Assembly (NCBI RefSeq): GCF_002094855.1
Contig: NZ_ARYN01000005.1
Location: 124,001 to 188,000 of the forward strand
DNA from: Zunongwangia atlantica 22II14-10F7
GTDB taxonomy: Bacteria > Bacteroidota > Bacteroidia > Flavobacteriales > Flavobacteriaceae
Length of the DNA: 64,000 nucleotides
Reading direction: 5' to 3'
Shown here piece by piece: positions 31,349 to 40,580 of the stretch. The notes beneath the pieces are model-generated. The model was not told the origin of the DNA and did no database searches. It worked only from the letters and a program-made list of their open reading frames with translations. Position numbers and translations under genes: made by a program. Position 1 is the stretch's first letter. Every line of letters starts with the position of its first letter.

Positions 31349-32533
31349 ATGAAAAGAATAATTACCACTTCTATTCTGGGGCTATTGCTTGCTACCGGAT
31401 GTAAAACTGAAAAAGCTGAAGAACCCGGTATTTCACTTTCAGTAAGTAACGACCTGGATTTTGATAGAAGTGAAATTGTAAGTTTTGAAGCTGAAAAATT
31501 ATTAAACAAGTTTGAAGAAACTCCTATAGAGTATATTCATATTAAAGATTCTGCAGGAAAAACTTTAAGACATCAATGGATCGATTACGATGAAGATGGT
31601 ACCCCAGAAGAATTTTTATTTATGGCAAGAGTAAGCGCAAATACCTCTTCTACCTATAAAATAGTTAGTGATAGCTCATTTACGATGCCAGAGAAAGAAG
31701 CTGTAGCTTATTCTAGATTTGTACCTGAAAGAACAGACGATTATGCCTGGGAAAACGATAAAATTGCTTTTAGAACTTATGGCCCAACCGGCCAGAAAGA
31801 AGCTTTAGAAGGTGTTGCAGGAAGTACCCTTTCTAGCGGAATCGATATTTGGCTAAAACGAACCAATAAATCGATCATTAATAAATGGTACGCAGAGCAT
31901 GTAAAAAGTCCCGGATATTATCATACAGATCATGGCGAAGGTTACGATCCTTATCATGTAGGTAATAGCCGTGGATTAGGCGGCATTGGTATTTTTGAAG
32001 ACGATAGCTTATATGTATCCAAAAATTTTATGGAATATAAAACCATCGCAAGCGGACCATTAAAAACCATTTTTGAACTAAGCTACGATCCTTGGGGACC
32101 TTACAATGTAAAGGAAACAAAAAGGATAAGCTTAGCCGTTGGCTCCAATTTCTCTAAATTCGAGATTAGCCTTGAAGCTGAAGACGGAATCCCAAACTAT
32201 GCTACGGGAATTACACTACATAACAATCAGGGAGAATACGAAATTAATGAAGAAGAAGGTTGGGTAATGCACTGGGAAAGCATAGACGATGCTAAAGTTG
32301 GTGAAGGAATCGTAATAGCACCAGCAGCTATCGATTCGGCATTTGCTTATGTTAGTAAAGTTCCAGATCAAAGCAACCTTTTAATCACTACTGCTCCTAA
32401 AGATAAATTCACCTATTATGCAGGATTTGCCTGGGAAAAAAGCGGAGATGTAAGTAGCAAAGAAGACTGGATAAAACTACTAAAAAAACAAGCTAAAATT
32501 ATCGAATCTCCCCTTAAGGCGAGTTTAGAGTAA
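31349..32533 (+). CDS. DUF4861 family lipoprotein
   Basis: A 394-residue lipoprotein (LLATGC, Cys18, then KTEKAEE). It matches DUF4861 by RHQWIDYDEDGTPEEFLFMA, DDYAWENDKIAFRTYGP, SPGYYHTDHGEGYDPY-VG-SRGLGG and the later YDPWG and YYAGFAWEKSGD. The family is common in PULs of Bacteroidota and is thought to process sugars or oligosaccharides; I know no firm reaction for it. The His-Asp-His-rich patch near residue 190 looks like a candidate active or metal site. It follows the regulator by 32 bp on the same strand and is probably co-transcribed, at the outer edge of the PUL. Confidence 0.75.
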   Translation: MKRIITTSILGLLLATGCKTEKAEEPGISLSVSNDLDFDRSEIVSFEAEKLLNKFEETPIEYIHIKDSAGKTLRHQWIDYDEDGTPEEFLFMARVSANTSSTYKIVSDSSFTMPEKEAVAYSRFVPERTDDYAWENDKIAFRTYGPTGQKEALEGVAGSTLSSGIDIWLKRTNKSIINKWYAEHVKSPGYYHTDHGEGYDPYHVGNSRGLGGIGIFEDDSLYVSKNFMEYKTIASGPLKTIFELSYDPWGPYNVKETKRISLAVGSNFSKFEISLEAEDGIPNYATGITLHNNQGEYEINEEEGWVMHWESIDDAKVGEGIVIAPAAIDSAFAYVSKVPDQSNLLITTAPKDKFTYYAGFAWEKSGDVSSKEDWIKLLKKQAKIIESPLKASLE

Positions 32534-32537
32534 ACTA

Positions 32538-32577
32538 TCTCGGGGCAAGCTTCGGGTATTATTTAGCGGTGCCAATA
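32538..32577 (+). repeat. Dispersed intergenic repeat, copy C (internally deleted)
   Basis: TCTCGGGGCAAG is joined directly to CTTCGGGTATTAT and ends TTAGCGGTGCCAA. Compared with copies A and B the middle of about 47 bp is missing. The junction lies at a GGCAAGC-like word that occurs twice in copy B, so slippage between these words explains the deletion. It begins 5 bp after the DUF4861 stop. Confidence 0.7.
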
Positions 32578-32594
32578 AATTTAAAAACGAACTT

Positions 32595-32640
32595 AAATAA
32601 ACTAAAATCGCCAGCAATTGCTGGCGATTTTAGTTTATTT
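32595..32640. terminator. Bidirectional terminator between DUF4861 and yjbQ genes
   Basis: A perfect 23-bp inverted repeat, centre between 32617 and 32618, with core ATCGCCAGCAATTGCTGGCGAT and T-rich arms on both strands, in the gap between two convergent genes. It ends the PUL's rightward transcript. Confidence 0.85.
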
Positions 32641-32655
32641 GAAAATTATTCAATT

Positions 32656-33078
32656 TTAGGATCCCATTAGCGTAAGAACTAATTTACGTGAACCGCCGTA
32701 ATTACGATGTTCGCATAAATAAATCCCCTGCCAGGTTCCCAGGTTTAATCTACCATTTGTTACTGGGATTTGTACAGATGTTCCCATAAGTGACGCTTTA
32801 ATATGCGCCGGCATATCATCTGAACCTTCAAAAGTATGGTGGTAATAAGGCTGATTCTCAGGAACCATTTTATTTATATGACTTTCAAAATCTTCTCTTA
32901 CCGTAGGATCTGCATTTTCATTTATCGTTAATCCCGCGGACGTATGTTTTATAAACGCCTGAAAAATTCCCTGCTGAATTTCACCAATCTCGGGAAACTG
33001 ATCTTCAATTTCGCTGGTTACTAAATGAAATCCACGCGATTTAGGTTTTAATGCTATTTGTTTCTGAAATGTCTTCAT
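32656..33078 (-). CDS. yjbQ: YjbQ (UPF0047) family protein
   Basis: A 140-residue cytoplasmic protein of the YjbQ family, annotated elsewhere as secondary thiamine-phosphate synthase. The family pattern is complete: FIKHTSAGLTINENAD, PYYHHTFEGSDDMPAHI, GTSVQIPV, LGTWQGIYLCEHR and a C-terminal GGSRKLVLTL. Its physiological role is uncertain. It starts one base after the stop of the small membrane protein and so is the last gene of a tightly packed leftward unit. Confidence 0.9.
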   Translation of the reverse strand: MKTFQKQIALKPKSRGFHLVTSEIEDQFPEIGEIQQGIFQAFIKHTSAGLTINENADPTVREDFESHINKMVPENQPYYHHTFEGSDDMPAHIKASLMGTSVQIPVTNGRLNLGTWQGIYLCEHRNYGGSRKLVLTLMGS

Positions 33079-33079
33079 C

Positions 33080-33265
33080 TTACCAATCTTTCTTTTTATA
33101 ATTTAAATACGCCAAAACCAAACTTAAAACACCAATAACTATCATTAAAAAACCATTCAGGATGGCATCTAAAACAAAAGTTTTAGATAAATACAGCACT
33201 TCTATAAGAATTAAAACCACCATAAATACTGTAAGTATTCTAAGTGTTAAAAGCTTAGTTTTCAT
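33080..33265 (-). CDS. Small two-helix membrane protein, 61 residues
   Basis: I do not recognise it. Two hydrophobic segments (about residues 8-28 and 32-54) are separated by a short polar turn, with a basic C-terminus YKKKDW. Its ATG overlaps the stop of the upstream gene in ATGA (33262-33265), and its stop is one base from the yjbQ start. This coupling is good evidence that it is translated. Confidence 0.75.
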   Translation of the reverse strand: MKTKLLTLRILTVFMVVLILIEVLYLSKTFVLDAILNGFLMIVIGVLSLVLAYLNYKKKDW

Positions 33266-34596
33266 GTTTTTTTCTTTTTCTTTTTAGCTGCAGGAAATAA
33301 AACATTATTCAGTATTAATCGATATCCGGGAGAATTTGGATGTAATTCTAGCTCGGTTTTTGGATCTCCTACCCTATGCTGATAATCTTCTGGATCGTGC
33401 CCTCCATAAAACGTAAAAAAACCTTTGCCTTTTACACCATGAATATATCGTGCTTCCCCGTTTACCTTATTCTCTCCCATCACCAGCACATTGGCTTTTA
33501 TATTCTCTGGATTATAGGCTGTAGTTTGCCCCATAAATCCCTTTACTAATCTTGTATGGTTTTGGGTTAGCATGGTAGGAATTACATCCCATTTAGCCGA
33601 ATAATCCATAAGCGTAAAATAATCTTTCTCCATAGGCACGGCACGTTTAGACGTCATATCTATAGACGAAAACTCGTAAACCATAGGACTTCTTTCCAGG
33701 ATAAAATCTGTAAAAGCGAATGTATTATCAAATTCTAACTTAGATTGATATCCGGGATCGCTTGGATCTCCATCAAACATTGGCTCTGCAATATCTGTAT
33801 ATTCTGCAGCCAGCGCGATATCAAAACTATCTGTAGCACTGCACATGGCGAACATAAATCCGCCGCCAACTACATAATCTCTAATCTTTAAGGCAACAGC
33901 AAGTTTTTCGTTTGAAACTTTATCATAACCAAGATTTGAAGCCAAAGTTTCAGCATTTTTTTTATCCTCAATATACCAGGGCGCGGTTCGATATGCTCTA
34001 TAAAACTTACCATATTGCCCCGTAAAATCTTCGTGATGTAGATGCAACCAATCGTATAAAATTAGTGCATCGTTTAAAACTTCAGTATCATAAATGGTTT
34101 CATACGGAATTTCAGCATACGTAAGTGCCATTGTAACTGCATCATCCCATGGTTTGTTTCCTTTTGGCGAATACACCGCAATCTTTGGCGCTTTTTCTAA
34201 AATTACGCTTTCCATATTTTTAGAAGGACTCGAAATTTCATCCAATATCGCCTTAGCATCATTATCGGTTAAGATTTCAAAAGAAACGCCTCTAATCTTA
34301 CATTCTCGCTCTAAGCTTTCTTCAGCTTCAAAAAGAAAAGAGCCGCCACGATAATTTAATAACCATTGGGCTTTGATCTGATTTTCTAGCGCGAAATATG
34401 TAATTCCGTAGGCTTTTAAATGATTTTCCTGGGCTTCTGGATCCATAGGCACCAGAATTTTATTGGCAAAACCGGAAAAACCTAAAAAGAAAAAGACAGT
34501 AAAAAGCAAAGCTGCTTTAAACTGTCTTTCGTTATTTTTTAAAGTATTTCTGAATTTAGAACGGAACGTCACTATCATCATCCTGATTAAAATCAT
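33262..34596 (-). CDS. Secreted protein usually labelled 'asparagine synthetase B'
   Basis: A protein of about 440 residues of a Bacteroidota family that is often annotated asparagine synthetase B. I see no N-terminal catalytic Cys2 and no AsnB-type ATP pyrophosphatase motif SGGLDS, so that name looks wrong. There is a signal peptide (AALLFTVFFFLGFSGFA), then KILVPMD, HLKAYGI, WLLNYRGGSFLF and a Rossmann-like half with GGGFMFAMCSATDS, which resembles a class I amidotransferase-like nucleophile elbow. It ends in a lysine run. The start is unclear: ATGs at 34596 and 34578 both overlap dnaB, and no ATG lies between the second and the signal peptide. Function unknown. Confidence 0.75.
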   Translation of the reverse strand: MILIRMMIVTFRSKFRNTLKNNERQFKAALLFTVFFFLGFSGFANKILVPMDPEAQENHLKAYGITYFALENQIKAQWLLNYRGGSFLFEAEESLERECKIRGVSFEILTDNDAKAILDEISSPSKNMESVILEKAPKIAVYSPKGNKPWDDAVTMALTYAEIPYETIYDTEVLNDALILYDWLHLHHEDFTGQYGKFYRAYRTAPWYIEDKKNAETLASNLGYDKVSNEKLAVALKIRDYVVGGGFMFAMCSATDSFDIALAAEYTDIAEPMFDGDPSDPGYQSKLEFDNTFAFTDFILERSPMVYEFSSIDMTSKRAVPMEKDYFTLMDYSAKWDVIPTMLTQNHTRLVKGFMGQTTAYNPENIKANVLVMGENKVNGEARYIHGVKGKGFFTFYGGHDPEDYQHRVGDPKTELELHPNSPGYRLILNNVLFPAAKKKKKKT

Positions 34597-36109
34597 TCAT
34601 AGAACTTCCAAAAGCTTCATCTGCACTTGGACTTGGAAGATTTGAGCTTCCAAACTCGTTATCATCACCATCGTTCATTTTAGAATGAAATTCGAAAGGA
34701 GAATCAAAGTCTTCTAAGTTATCAAATTTACCAAGATGACCAATAAATTTAAGACGGATATTTTCCAGACCACCGTTACGGTGTTTTGCAACGATAAATT
34801 CTCCCTGCCCTTCAGTTGGAGAACGTTCTTCATCATCCCATTCTTCAATTTTGTAATATTCTGGTCGATAAATAAACGATACAATATCGGCATCCTGCTC
34901 GATCGCTCCAGATTCCCTAAGATCTGAAAGTAATGGCCTTTTACTACCTCCACGAGTTTCTACCGCACGCGATAGCTGAGAAAGTGCAATTACCGGTACA
35001 TTTAATTCTTTTGCCAGCGCTTTAAGGTTACGTGAGATTGTCGAGATTTCCTGTTCACGGTTTCCTCCTTTTTGCGTTCCACCGGCCGTCATTAACTGAA
35101 GGTAATCGATCACGATCAGTTTAATACCAAATTGCGATGCTAAACGACGTGCTTTTGCTCTAAGGTCGAAAATAGATAAAGATGGCGTGTCATCTATAAA
35201 AAGTGGTGCTTTTTCAAGGTCTTTTACCTTTACGTTAAGCTGTTCCCACTCGTGTTTTTCTAGATTCCCCGTTCTTAATTTTTCTGAAGAAAGTCCTGTT
35301 TCCGAAGAAATTAAACGCGTAATTAACTGTACTGAAGACATCTCTAAAGAGAAAAAGGCTACCGGTATTCCCTGCCCTACCGCAATGTTTCTTGCCATCG
35401 ATAAGGTAAGCGCAGTTTTACCCATACCAGGACGTGCTGCAACGATAATTAAATCTGAAGGCTGCCATCCTGAAGTAAGTTCATCCAGCTTATCAAAGCC
35501 TGAAGGCACCCCACTTAGACCTTCTCTATTCGAAATTTCCTGAATCCTGTTTTTTGCCTGAATAACCAAGCTCTGGGCAGATTCGGTTGATTTTTTAATG
35601 TTACCCTGAGTAACCTCATACAGTTTTGCTTCAGCTGAGTCTAAAAGATCAAAAACATCTACACTTTCATCATAGGCTTCTTCAATAATTTCCGCAGAAA
35701 TTTTAATCAAACTACGCTGAATATATTTCTGTAAAATAATCCTAGCGTGAAACTCGATATGTGCAGAAGAGGAAACTCTTTGCGTAAGCTGAATTAAATA
35801 ATAGTCTCCACCTGCTTTTTCGAAGTTCCCATCCTTCTTAAGCTGGTTAGAAACCGTTAATAAGTCGATTGCCTCGGTATTTTCAAAAAGCTTAAAAATA
35901 GCCTCATAAATCAATTTATGCGAATTTTTATAAAACGCATCAGGATGTAGAATATCGATAATCTCATCTACTCCTTTTTTATCGATCATCATCGCACCAA
36001 GAACAACCTCCTCTAAATCAACAGCCTGCGGAGGAATTTTACCTTTCTCCAGGCTAATTACGTTAGAGTTTTGTTTATTATATGCTGGTGATGTTGCGAT
36101 TTTTTCCAT
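34556..36109 (-). CDS. dnaB: Replicative DNA helicase DnaB
   Basis: A 517-residue hexameric helicase that unwinds DNA at the replication fork. The N-terminal DnaB domain (about 25-130, PPQAVDLEEVVLGAMMIDKKGVD) is followed by the RecA-like domain with GxxxxGKT in ARPGMGKTAL, IVIDYLQLM (Walker B), ISRNLKALAKELNVPVIALSQLSR and SDLRESGAIEQDAD. The C-terminal tail (about 460-517) is acidic and low in complexity, ending DSDVPF. There is no intein. The downstream gene overlaps its 3' end. Confidence 0.96.
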   Translation of the reverse strand: MEKIATSPAYNKQNSNVISLEKGKIPPQAVDLEEVVLGAMMIDKKGVDEIIDILHPDAFYKNSHKLIYEAIFKLFENTEAIDLLTVSNQLKKDGNFEKAGGDYYLIQLTQRVSSSAHIEFHARIILQKYIQRSLIKISAEIIEEAYDESVDVFDLLDSAEAKLYEVTQGNIKKSTESAQSLVIQAKNRIQEISNREGLSGVPSGFDKLDELTSGWQPSDLIIVAARPGMGKTALTLSMARNIAVGQGIPVAFFSLEMSSVQLITRLISSETGLSSEKLRTGNLEKHEWEQLNVKVKDLEKAPLFIDDTPSLSIFDLRAKARRLASQFGIKLIVIDYLQLMTAGGTQKGGNREQEISTISRNLKALAKELNVPVIALSQLSRAVETRGGSKRPLLSDLRESGAIEQDADIVSFIYRPEYYKIEEWDDEERSPTEGQGEFIVAKHRNGGLENIRLKFIGHLGKFDNLEDFDSPFEFHSKMNDGDDNEFGSSNLPSPSADEAFGSSMNDFNQDDDSDVPF

Positions 36110-36225
36110 AGCACGAATGTAACCAATTTGTTAAATAGCTCTTAAGAAATAAGCATTTTCTAGTTCACTAATAGTAAACAATTTGGTTGTTGAAAACTTT
36201 ATTTTTTTGTTGATAAGGCCAAAAA

Positions 36226-36249
36226 AATCCGAAACGTTTGTTTCGGATT
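36226..36249 (-). terminator. Rho-independent terminator of accA
   Basis: On the minus strand AATCCGAAAC-AAAC-GTTTCGGATT is a 10-bp perfect stem followed by a run of seven T, 29 bp past the accA stop. Confidence 0.88.
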
Positions 36250-36277
36250 CCCTTAGTATCGTATGATTTTTAACGGG

Positions 36278-37231
36278 TTAGTCTTTATAGACACCCATAT
36301 CTAAATATTTATCCATTCTAGAACTTATCAAATCTTCCTTTGATAAGTTTTTAAGCTCTTCAAAAGATTTTAAAATAGACTTTTCTACTGCTTTAAAAGC
36401 TCCTTCTCGATCGCTATGCGCACCACCAAGTGGTTCTTTTACGATCTCGTCGATAAGCTTTTGCTTTTTCATATCTTCAGCAGTAAGTTTTAAAGCTTCA
36501 GCAGCAGTTTCTTTATATTCCCAGCTTCTCCATAAAATAGAAGAACAGGATTCTGGTGAAATTACAGAATACCAGGTATTCTCTAACATTAAAACCTTGT
36601 TTCCTACACCAATTCCTAAAGCTCCACCACTGGCACCTTCACCAATAATTACCACAATAATTGGCACGCTAAGGCGAGTCATTTCCATGATGTTTCGAGC
36701 AATCGCTTCACCTTGTCCTCTTTCCTCGGCTTCTAAACCTGGATATGCTCCCGGAGTATCCACAAAACACACTACAGGAAGATTAAATTTCTCTGCAGAT
36801 TTCATTAAACGTAAAGCCTTGCGATAGCCTTCTGGATTAGCCATACCAAAATTACGGTACTGGCGTGTTTTAGTGTTAAATCCTTTTTGCTGGCCAACAA
36901 ACATAAAACTTTGATCACCAATTTTACCAAGACCTCCAATCATGGCTTTATCATCCTTCACACTACGATCACCGTGTAGTTCTAAGAATGTGTCTCCACA
37001 AATTGCATTAATATAGTCTAAAGTATAAGGACGGTTAGGATGTCTAGATAACTGCACTCTTTGCCATGCAGTAAGGTTTTTATAGATCTCCTTCTTTTTT
37101 TCCTGAAGTTTTTTCTCGATTTGCTTACAGGTAGCAGTTACATCTACCTCACTTTCCTCGCCAATATTACAGGCGCGCTCGTACTGCTCTTCAAGCTCTT
37201 TAATCGGTAATTCAAAGTCTAAATATTCCAT
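36278..37231 (-). CDS. accA: Acetyl-CoA carboxylase carboxyltransferase subunit alpha
   Basis: A 317-residue subunit that, with AccD, transfers the carboxyl group from biotin to acetyl-CoA in the first step of fatty acid synthesis. Typical segments: [92 protein letters not shown] and [14 protein letters not shown]. Normal length. It is a single-gene unit with its own promoter box upstream and terminator downstream; AccD and the biotin carboxylase are not in the window. Confidence 0.96.
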   Translation of the reverse strand: MEYLDFELPIKELEEQYERACNIGEESEVDVTATCKQIEKKLQEKKKEIYKNLTAWQRVQLSRHPNRPYTLDYINAICGDTFLELHGDRSVKDDKAMIGGLGKIGDQSFMFVGQQKGFNTKTRQYRNFGMANPEGYRKALRLMKSAEKFNLPVVCFVDTPGAYPGLEAEERGQGEAIARNIMEMTRLSVPIIVVIIGEGASGGALGIGVGNKVLMLENTWYSVISPESCSSILWRSWEYKETAAEALKLTAEDMKKQKLIDEIVKEPLGGAHSDREGAFKAVEKSILKSFEELKNLSKEDLISSRMDKYLDMGVYKD

Positions 37232-37262
37232 AAGTAGCTATGGTTGTTTTAATTTGAGCCTA

Positions 37263-37270
37263 CAAATATA
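37263..37270 (-). promoter_or_regulatory. Promoter -7 box of accA
   Basis: On the minus strand TATATTTG, a perfect TAnnTTTG box of Bacteroidota, 31 bp before the accA ATG. I could not see a clear -33 box. Confidence 0.55.
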
Positions 37271-37316
37271 ACAAACTTTAAATCGAAGAATTAAAGCCTT
37301 AGCTCAATTATTTTTA

Positions 37317-38393
37317 TTAACGCTTCGCTTTTAACAATAAAAACACCGCCAAAACACCAAAAGATATATTAGGGATCCATACTGCTAAAAGAGGTGAAAA
37401 GGTTGATTGCTCGGCAATTGTACCAAAAACCTTATCAAAAAATATAAATATAAATGCCAATGAAATTCCTACCGCAAGATTTACTCCCATCCCACCGCGA
37501 CGTTTCATCGAAGAAACAGCAACCGCAATGATGGTTAAAATGAATGCTGAAACCGGAATACTTACTCTCTTATAAGCCGCTACCAGATACATATTCATAT
37601 TCCCCGATCCACGCCTACTTTCTTTCTCTATAAATTCGTTTAATTCTGAAAAACTTAATGTTTCAGCGATATAAGTCTCAGGCGTTAATTCGTCAAATTC
37701 AAATGGTAAAATAGTATCTAAACGCGTTTGCTTACTAATTATATCTTCGTTCTCACCAACTATTCTCTTATCAACATTCGATAAAGTATAGGTAGAATCT
37801 TCTGTATTAAACTTTAATCTGGAAGCACTAATTTTAAACTCTAATTTATTTCCATCAAAATGTTCTAAAGTAAAATTACTTGCCGTATGCGTTTTTGGTC
37901 TAAAATGACTGGCATAAATTACCTCGTTATCGTTCACCTGGCGATAGACATCCTTGGTTTCCTGAGTTTCGTGACCTCTTTTTAAATATTCATACTTAAA
38001 TTCATTAAATCCTTTACTGGCTTTAGGCGCTAAAAACATACTTAATCCTAAAGCGGCAATGCAAACAATGGTTGCCCCAATTATATAAGGTCTTAAAAAT
38101 CGATAAAATGAAACCCCACTACTTAAAAAGGCAATAACCTCTGTATTATTAGCCAGTTTTGAGGTAAACCAAATTATAGAGAGGAAAAGAAAAAGCGGAA
38201 ATAAAAGATTAGCGAAATAGATCGTAAAATTTAGATAGTATTCGGCTACCTCAACAAAAGGAACTTCATTTTCTAAAATCTTATCGATTTTTTCAGCAAG
38301 ATTAACTGTAATCCCAATAGGAATAAACAGTAACAACATCATACTGAAGGTTCCTAAATAGCGCTTTAAAATGTACCAGTCTAAAATTTTCAA
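37317..38393 (-). CDS. LptF/LptG family permease
   Basis: A 358-residue inner-membrane permease of the YjgP/YjgQ type, part of the Lpt transporter that lifts lipopolysaccharide out of the inner membrane. Three hydrophobic segments at the N-terminus (about 14-35, 55-78, 98-120), a periplasmic beta-jellyroll region (about 130-260) and three more at the C-terminus (about 270-355). The start ILDWYILKRYLGTF is typical. The gene follows tgt by 12 bp and is co-transcribed with it. Which of LptF or LptG it represents cannot be settled here. Confidence 0.9.
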   Translation of the reverse strand: MKILDWYILKRYLGTFSMMLLLFIPIGITVNLAEKIDKILENEVPFVEVAEYYLNFTIYFANLLFPLFLFLSIIWFTSKLANNTEVIAFLSSGVSFYRFLRPYIIGATIVCIAALGLSMFLAPKASKGFNEFKYEYLKRGHETQETKDVYRQVNDNEVIYASHFRPKTHTASNFTLEHFDGNKLEFKISASRLKFNTEDSTYTLSNVDKRIVGENEDIISKQTRLDTILPFEFDELTPETYIAETLSFSELNEFIEKESRRGSGNMNMYLVAAYKRVSIPVSAFILTIIAVAVSSMKRRGGMGVNLAVGISLAFIFIFFDKVFGTIAEQSTFSPLLAVWIPNISFGVLAVFLLLKAKR

Positions 38394-38405
38394 ACTACGA
38401 TTTTT

Positions 38406-39536
38406 TTATAGTCTCTTATCCATTTGTTTCACCATCATATCTTTCCAGGCTCTAAAATCTCCTGCTAAAATATGCTTTCTTGCCTCACGCACCAACCAAA
38501 GATAAAATCCGAGGTTATGGATGGTAGCAATTTGCTTGCCAAGCATTTCATTAACGGTAAATAAATGACGAACGTATGCTTTAGAATATTGCGTATCTAC
38601 AAAAGTGATTCCCATGTCATCGATTGGTGAAAAATCATCTGCCCACTTCTTATTTTTGATGTTAATGGTACCATGAGCGGTAAAAAGCATTCCGTTTCTT
38701 GCATTTCGGGTAGGCATTACACAATCGAACATATCGATTCCAAGGGCGATATTCTCTAAAATATTGATAGGAGTTCCTACTCCCATTAGATATCTTGGTT
38801 TTTCTTCAGGAAGAATTTCAGTAACCACCTCGGTCATTGCATACATTTCTTCTGCAGGTTCTCCAACAGATAAACCTCCAATAGCATTTCCTTCAGCATT
38901 TCTTGAAGCAATATATTCTGCAGATTGTCTTCTTAAATCTTTATAAGTACTTCCCTGAACGATTGGGAATAAGGTTTGATCGTATCCATAGAGCGGCGGA
39001 GTTTCAGTAAAATGTTTAATACATCTATCTAACCAGCGATGCGTCATATGCATCGATCTTTTAGCATAGTTATAATCACATGGATAAGGAGTACATTCAT
39101 CAAAAGCCATAATAATATCTGCACCTATCTCTCGCTGAATTTCCATTACATTCTCTGGAGTAAAAACGTGATAAGAACCATCAATATGAGATTTAAACTT
39201 TACCCCTTCTTCTTTAATTTTTCTTCTACCCGAAAGTGAATATACCTGATAACCTCCACTATCGGTAAGGATGTTGCGATCCCAGTTCATAAATTTATGA
39301 AGACCACCTGCTTTTTTAAGAATCTCGGTTTTAGGGCGTAAATAAAGATGATACGTATTTCCTAAAATAATATCTGGATTGATCTCTTGTTTTAGCTCAG
39401 TTTGATGCACTCCTTTTACAGAAGCTACAGTGCCCACAGGCATAAAAATAGGTGTTTCTATTACTCCGTGATCTGTAGTTATCTTACCGGCTCTGGCTTT
39501 ACTAGCGGGATCGGTCTTTAAAAGTTCGAATTCCAT
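38406..39536 (-). CDS. tgt: Queuine tRNA-ribosyltransferase (tRNA-guanine transglycosylase), zinc site lost
   Basis: A 376-residue enzyme that exchanges guanine for a queuine precursor at position 34 of tRNAs. Catalytic region: LTDSGGYQVYSL (first Asp), QREIGADIIMAFDE, GGLSVGEP, YLMGVGTP and DCVMPTRNARNG (nucleophile Asp). The bacterial zinc site normally is Cys-x-Cys-xx-Cys plus His; here the stretch SPIDDMGITFVDTQYSKAY has no cysteine, while the His in TIHNL is kept. An ATG at 39557 would start upstream of the usual N-terminus and overlaps a promoter box, so the ATG at 39536 (MEFELLKTDPASKARAG) is chosen. Confidence 0.93.
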   Translation of the reverse strand: MEFELLKTDPASKARAGKITTDHGVIETPIFMPVGTVASVKGVHQTELKQEINPDIILGNTYHLYLRPKTEILKKAGGLHKFMNWDRNILTDSGGYQVYSLSGRRKIKEEGVKFKSHIDGSYHVFTPENVMEIQREIGADIIMAFDECTPYPCDYNYAKRSMHMTHRWLDRCIKHFTETPPLYGYDQTLFPIVQGSTYKDLRRQSAEYIASRNAEGNAIGGLSVGEPAEEMYAMTEVVTEILPEEKPRYLMGVGTPINILENIALGIDMFDCVMPTRNARNGMLFTAHGTINIKNKKWADDFSPIDDMGITFVDTQYSKAYVRHLFTVNEMLGKQIATIHNLGFYLWLVREARKHILAGDFRAWKDMMVKQMDKRL

Positions 39537-39554
39537 ATAAAAAATTAATGGCTG

Positions 39555-39562
39555 CAAAGATA
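39555..39562 (-). promoter_or_regulatory. Promoter -7 box of tgt
   Basis: On the minus strand TATCTTTG fits TAnnTTTG and lies 18 bp before the chosen tgt start; it overlaps the alternative ATG at 39557 and so argues against that start. Confidence 0.5.
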
Positions 39563-39710
39563 CTTAACATTTCTGCAAATTAAAGTATTAAGATATTCCA
39601 AAAATAAAGTGTAACTTTAACACTTATATAAAATACTCACTCCTTTTCGTTTTGAGAAAGCATATTATTAGCTTATTTTAGCATTAAATATTCACAACAA
39701 TAACTATATA

Positions 39711-40556
39711 ATGGCAAACATTGAAGAATTAAAAAGTTTTGCTACCCAAGTACGCAGGGATATCGTAAGACAAGTTCATAAAGTTAGCTCTGGACACCCT
39801 GGAGGTTCTCTTGGTTGTACAGAATTTTTTGTAGCACTTTATCAGGAAATCATGGACCACGATCCTAGTTTTAATATGGATGGTGTAAATGAAGATCTTT
39901 TCTTCCTTTCTAACGGTCATATTTCTCCTGTATTTTATAGTGTACTTGCTCGTAGCGGATACTTTCCTGTTGAAGAATTAGGAACATTTAGAATGATCGA
40001 TTCTCGCTTGCAAGGACACCCAACAACTCACGAAGGCCTTCCAGGAATACGAATTGCTTCTGGATCTTTAGGTCAGGGAATGTCTGTAGCTTTAGGTGCT
40101 GCGCAGGCTAAAAAATTAAATAAAGATAGTAAACTGGTTTATACACTTCATGGTGATGGTGAATTACAGGAAGGACAAAACTGGGAAGCTATTATGTATG
40201 CTGGTGCTAAAGGAGTAGATAACATTATATCTACTGTAGATGTAAACGGCCAGCAGATCGATGGTAGTACAGATACAGTACTTAACATGGGAGACCTAAA
40301 AGCTAAATTCGAAGCTTTTGGTTGGGACGTTTTAGAAATTGCAGAAGGAAACGACATAGAAAAAGTAATCGAAGGATTAAACGAAGCTAAAGAGCACACT
40401 GGTAAAGGTAAACCTGTTTGTGTTCTTATGACTACCGTAATGGGTAACGGCGTAGACTTTATGATGCACACACACGAATGGCATGGTAAAGCTCCAAACG
40501 ACGAACAACTAGAAAGTGCACTTGCACAAAATCCGGAAACTTTAGGCGATTACTAA
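39711..40556 (+). CDS. Transketolase, N-terminal subunit
   Basis: A 281-residue protein carrying the thiamine-diphosphate-binding half of transketolase, which moves two-carbon units between sugar phosphates in the pentose phosphate pathway. Signs: KVSSGHPGGSLGCTE with the substrate His, HISPVFY, GSLGQGMSVALG, the ThDP motif start HGDGELQEGQNWEA and VDVNGQQIDG. The pyrimidine-binding half is a separate gene 24 bp downstream. Split transketolase is common in Bacteroidota, so this is not a broken gene. Confidence 0.94.
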   Translation: MANIEELKSFATQVRRDIVRQVHKVSSGHPGGSLGCTEFFVALYQEIMDHDPSFNMDGVNEDLFFLSNGHISPVFYSVLARSGYFPVEELGTFRMIDSRLQGHPTTHEGLPGIRIASGSLGQGMSVALGAAQAKKLNKDSKLVYTLHGDGELQEGQNWEAIMYAGAKGVDNIISTVDVNGQQIDGSTDTVLNMGDLKAKFEAFGWDVLEIAEGNDIEKVIEGLNEAKEHTGKGKPVCVLMTTVMGNGVDFMMHTHEWHGKAPNDEQLESALAQNPETLGDY

Positions 40557-40580
40557 AACTCTTTTCCAAAAAAGAATACA

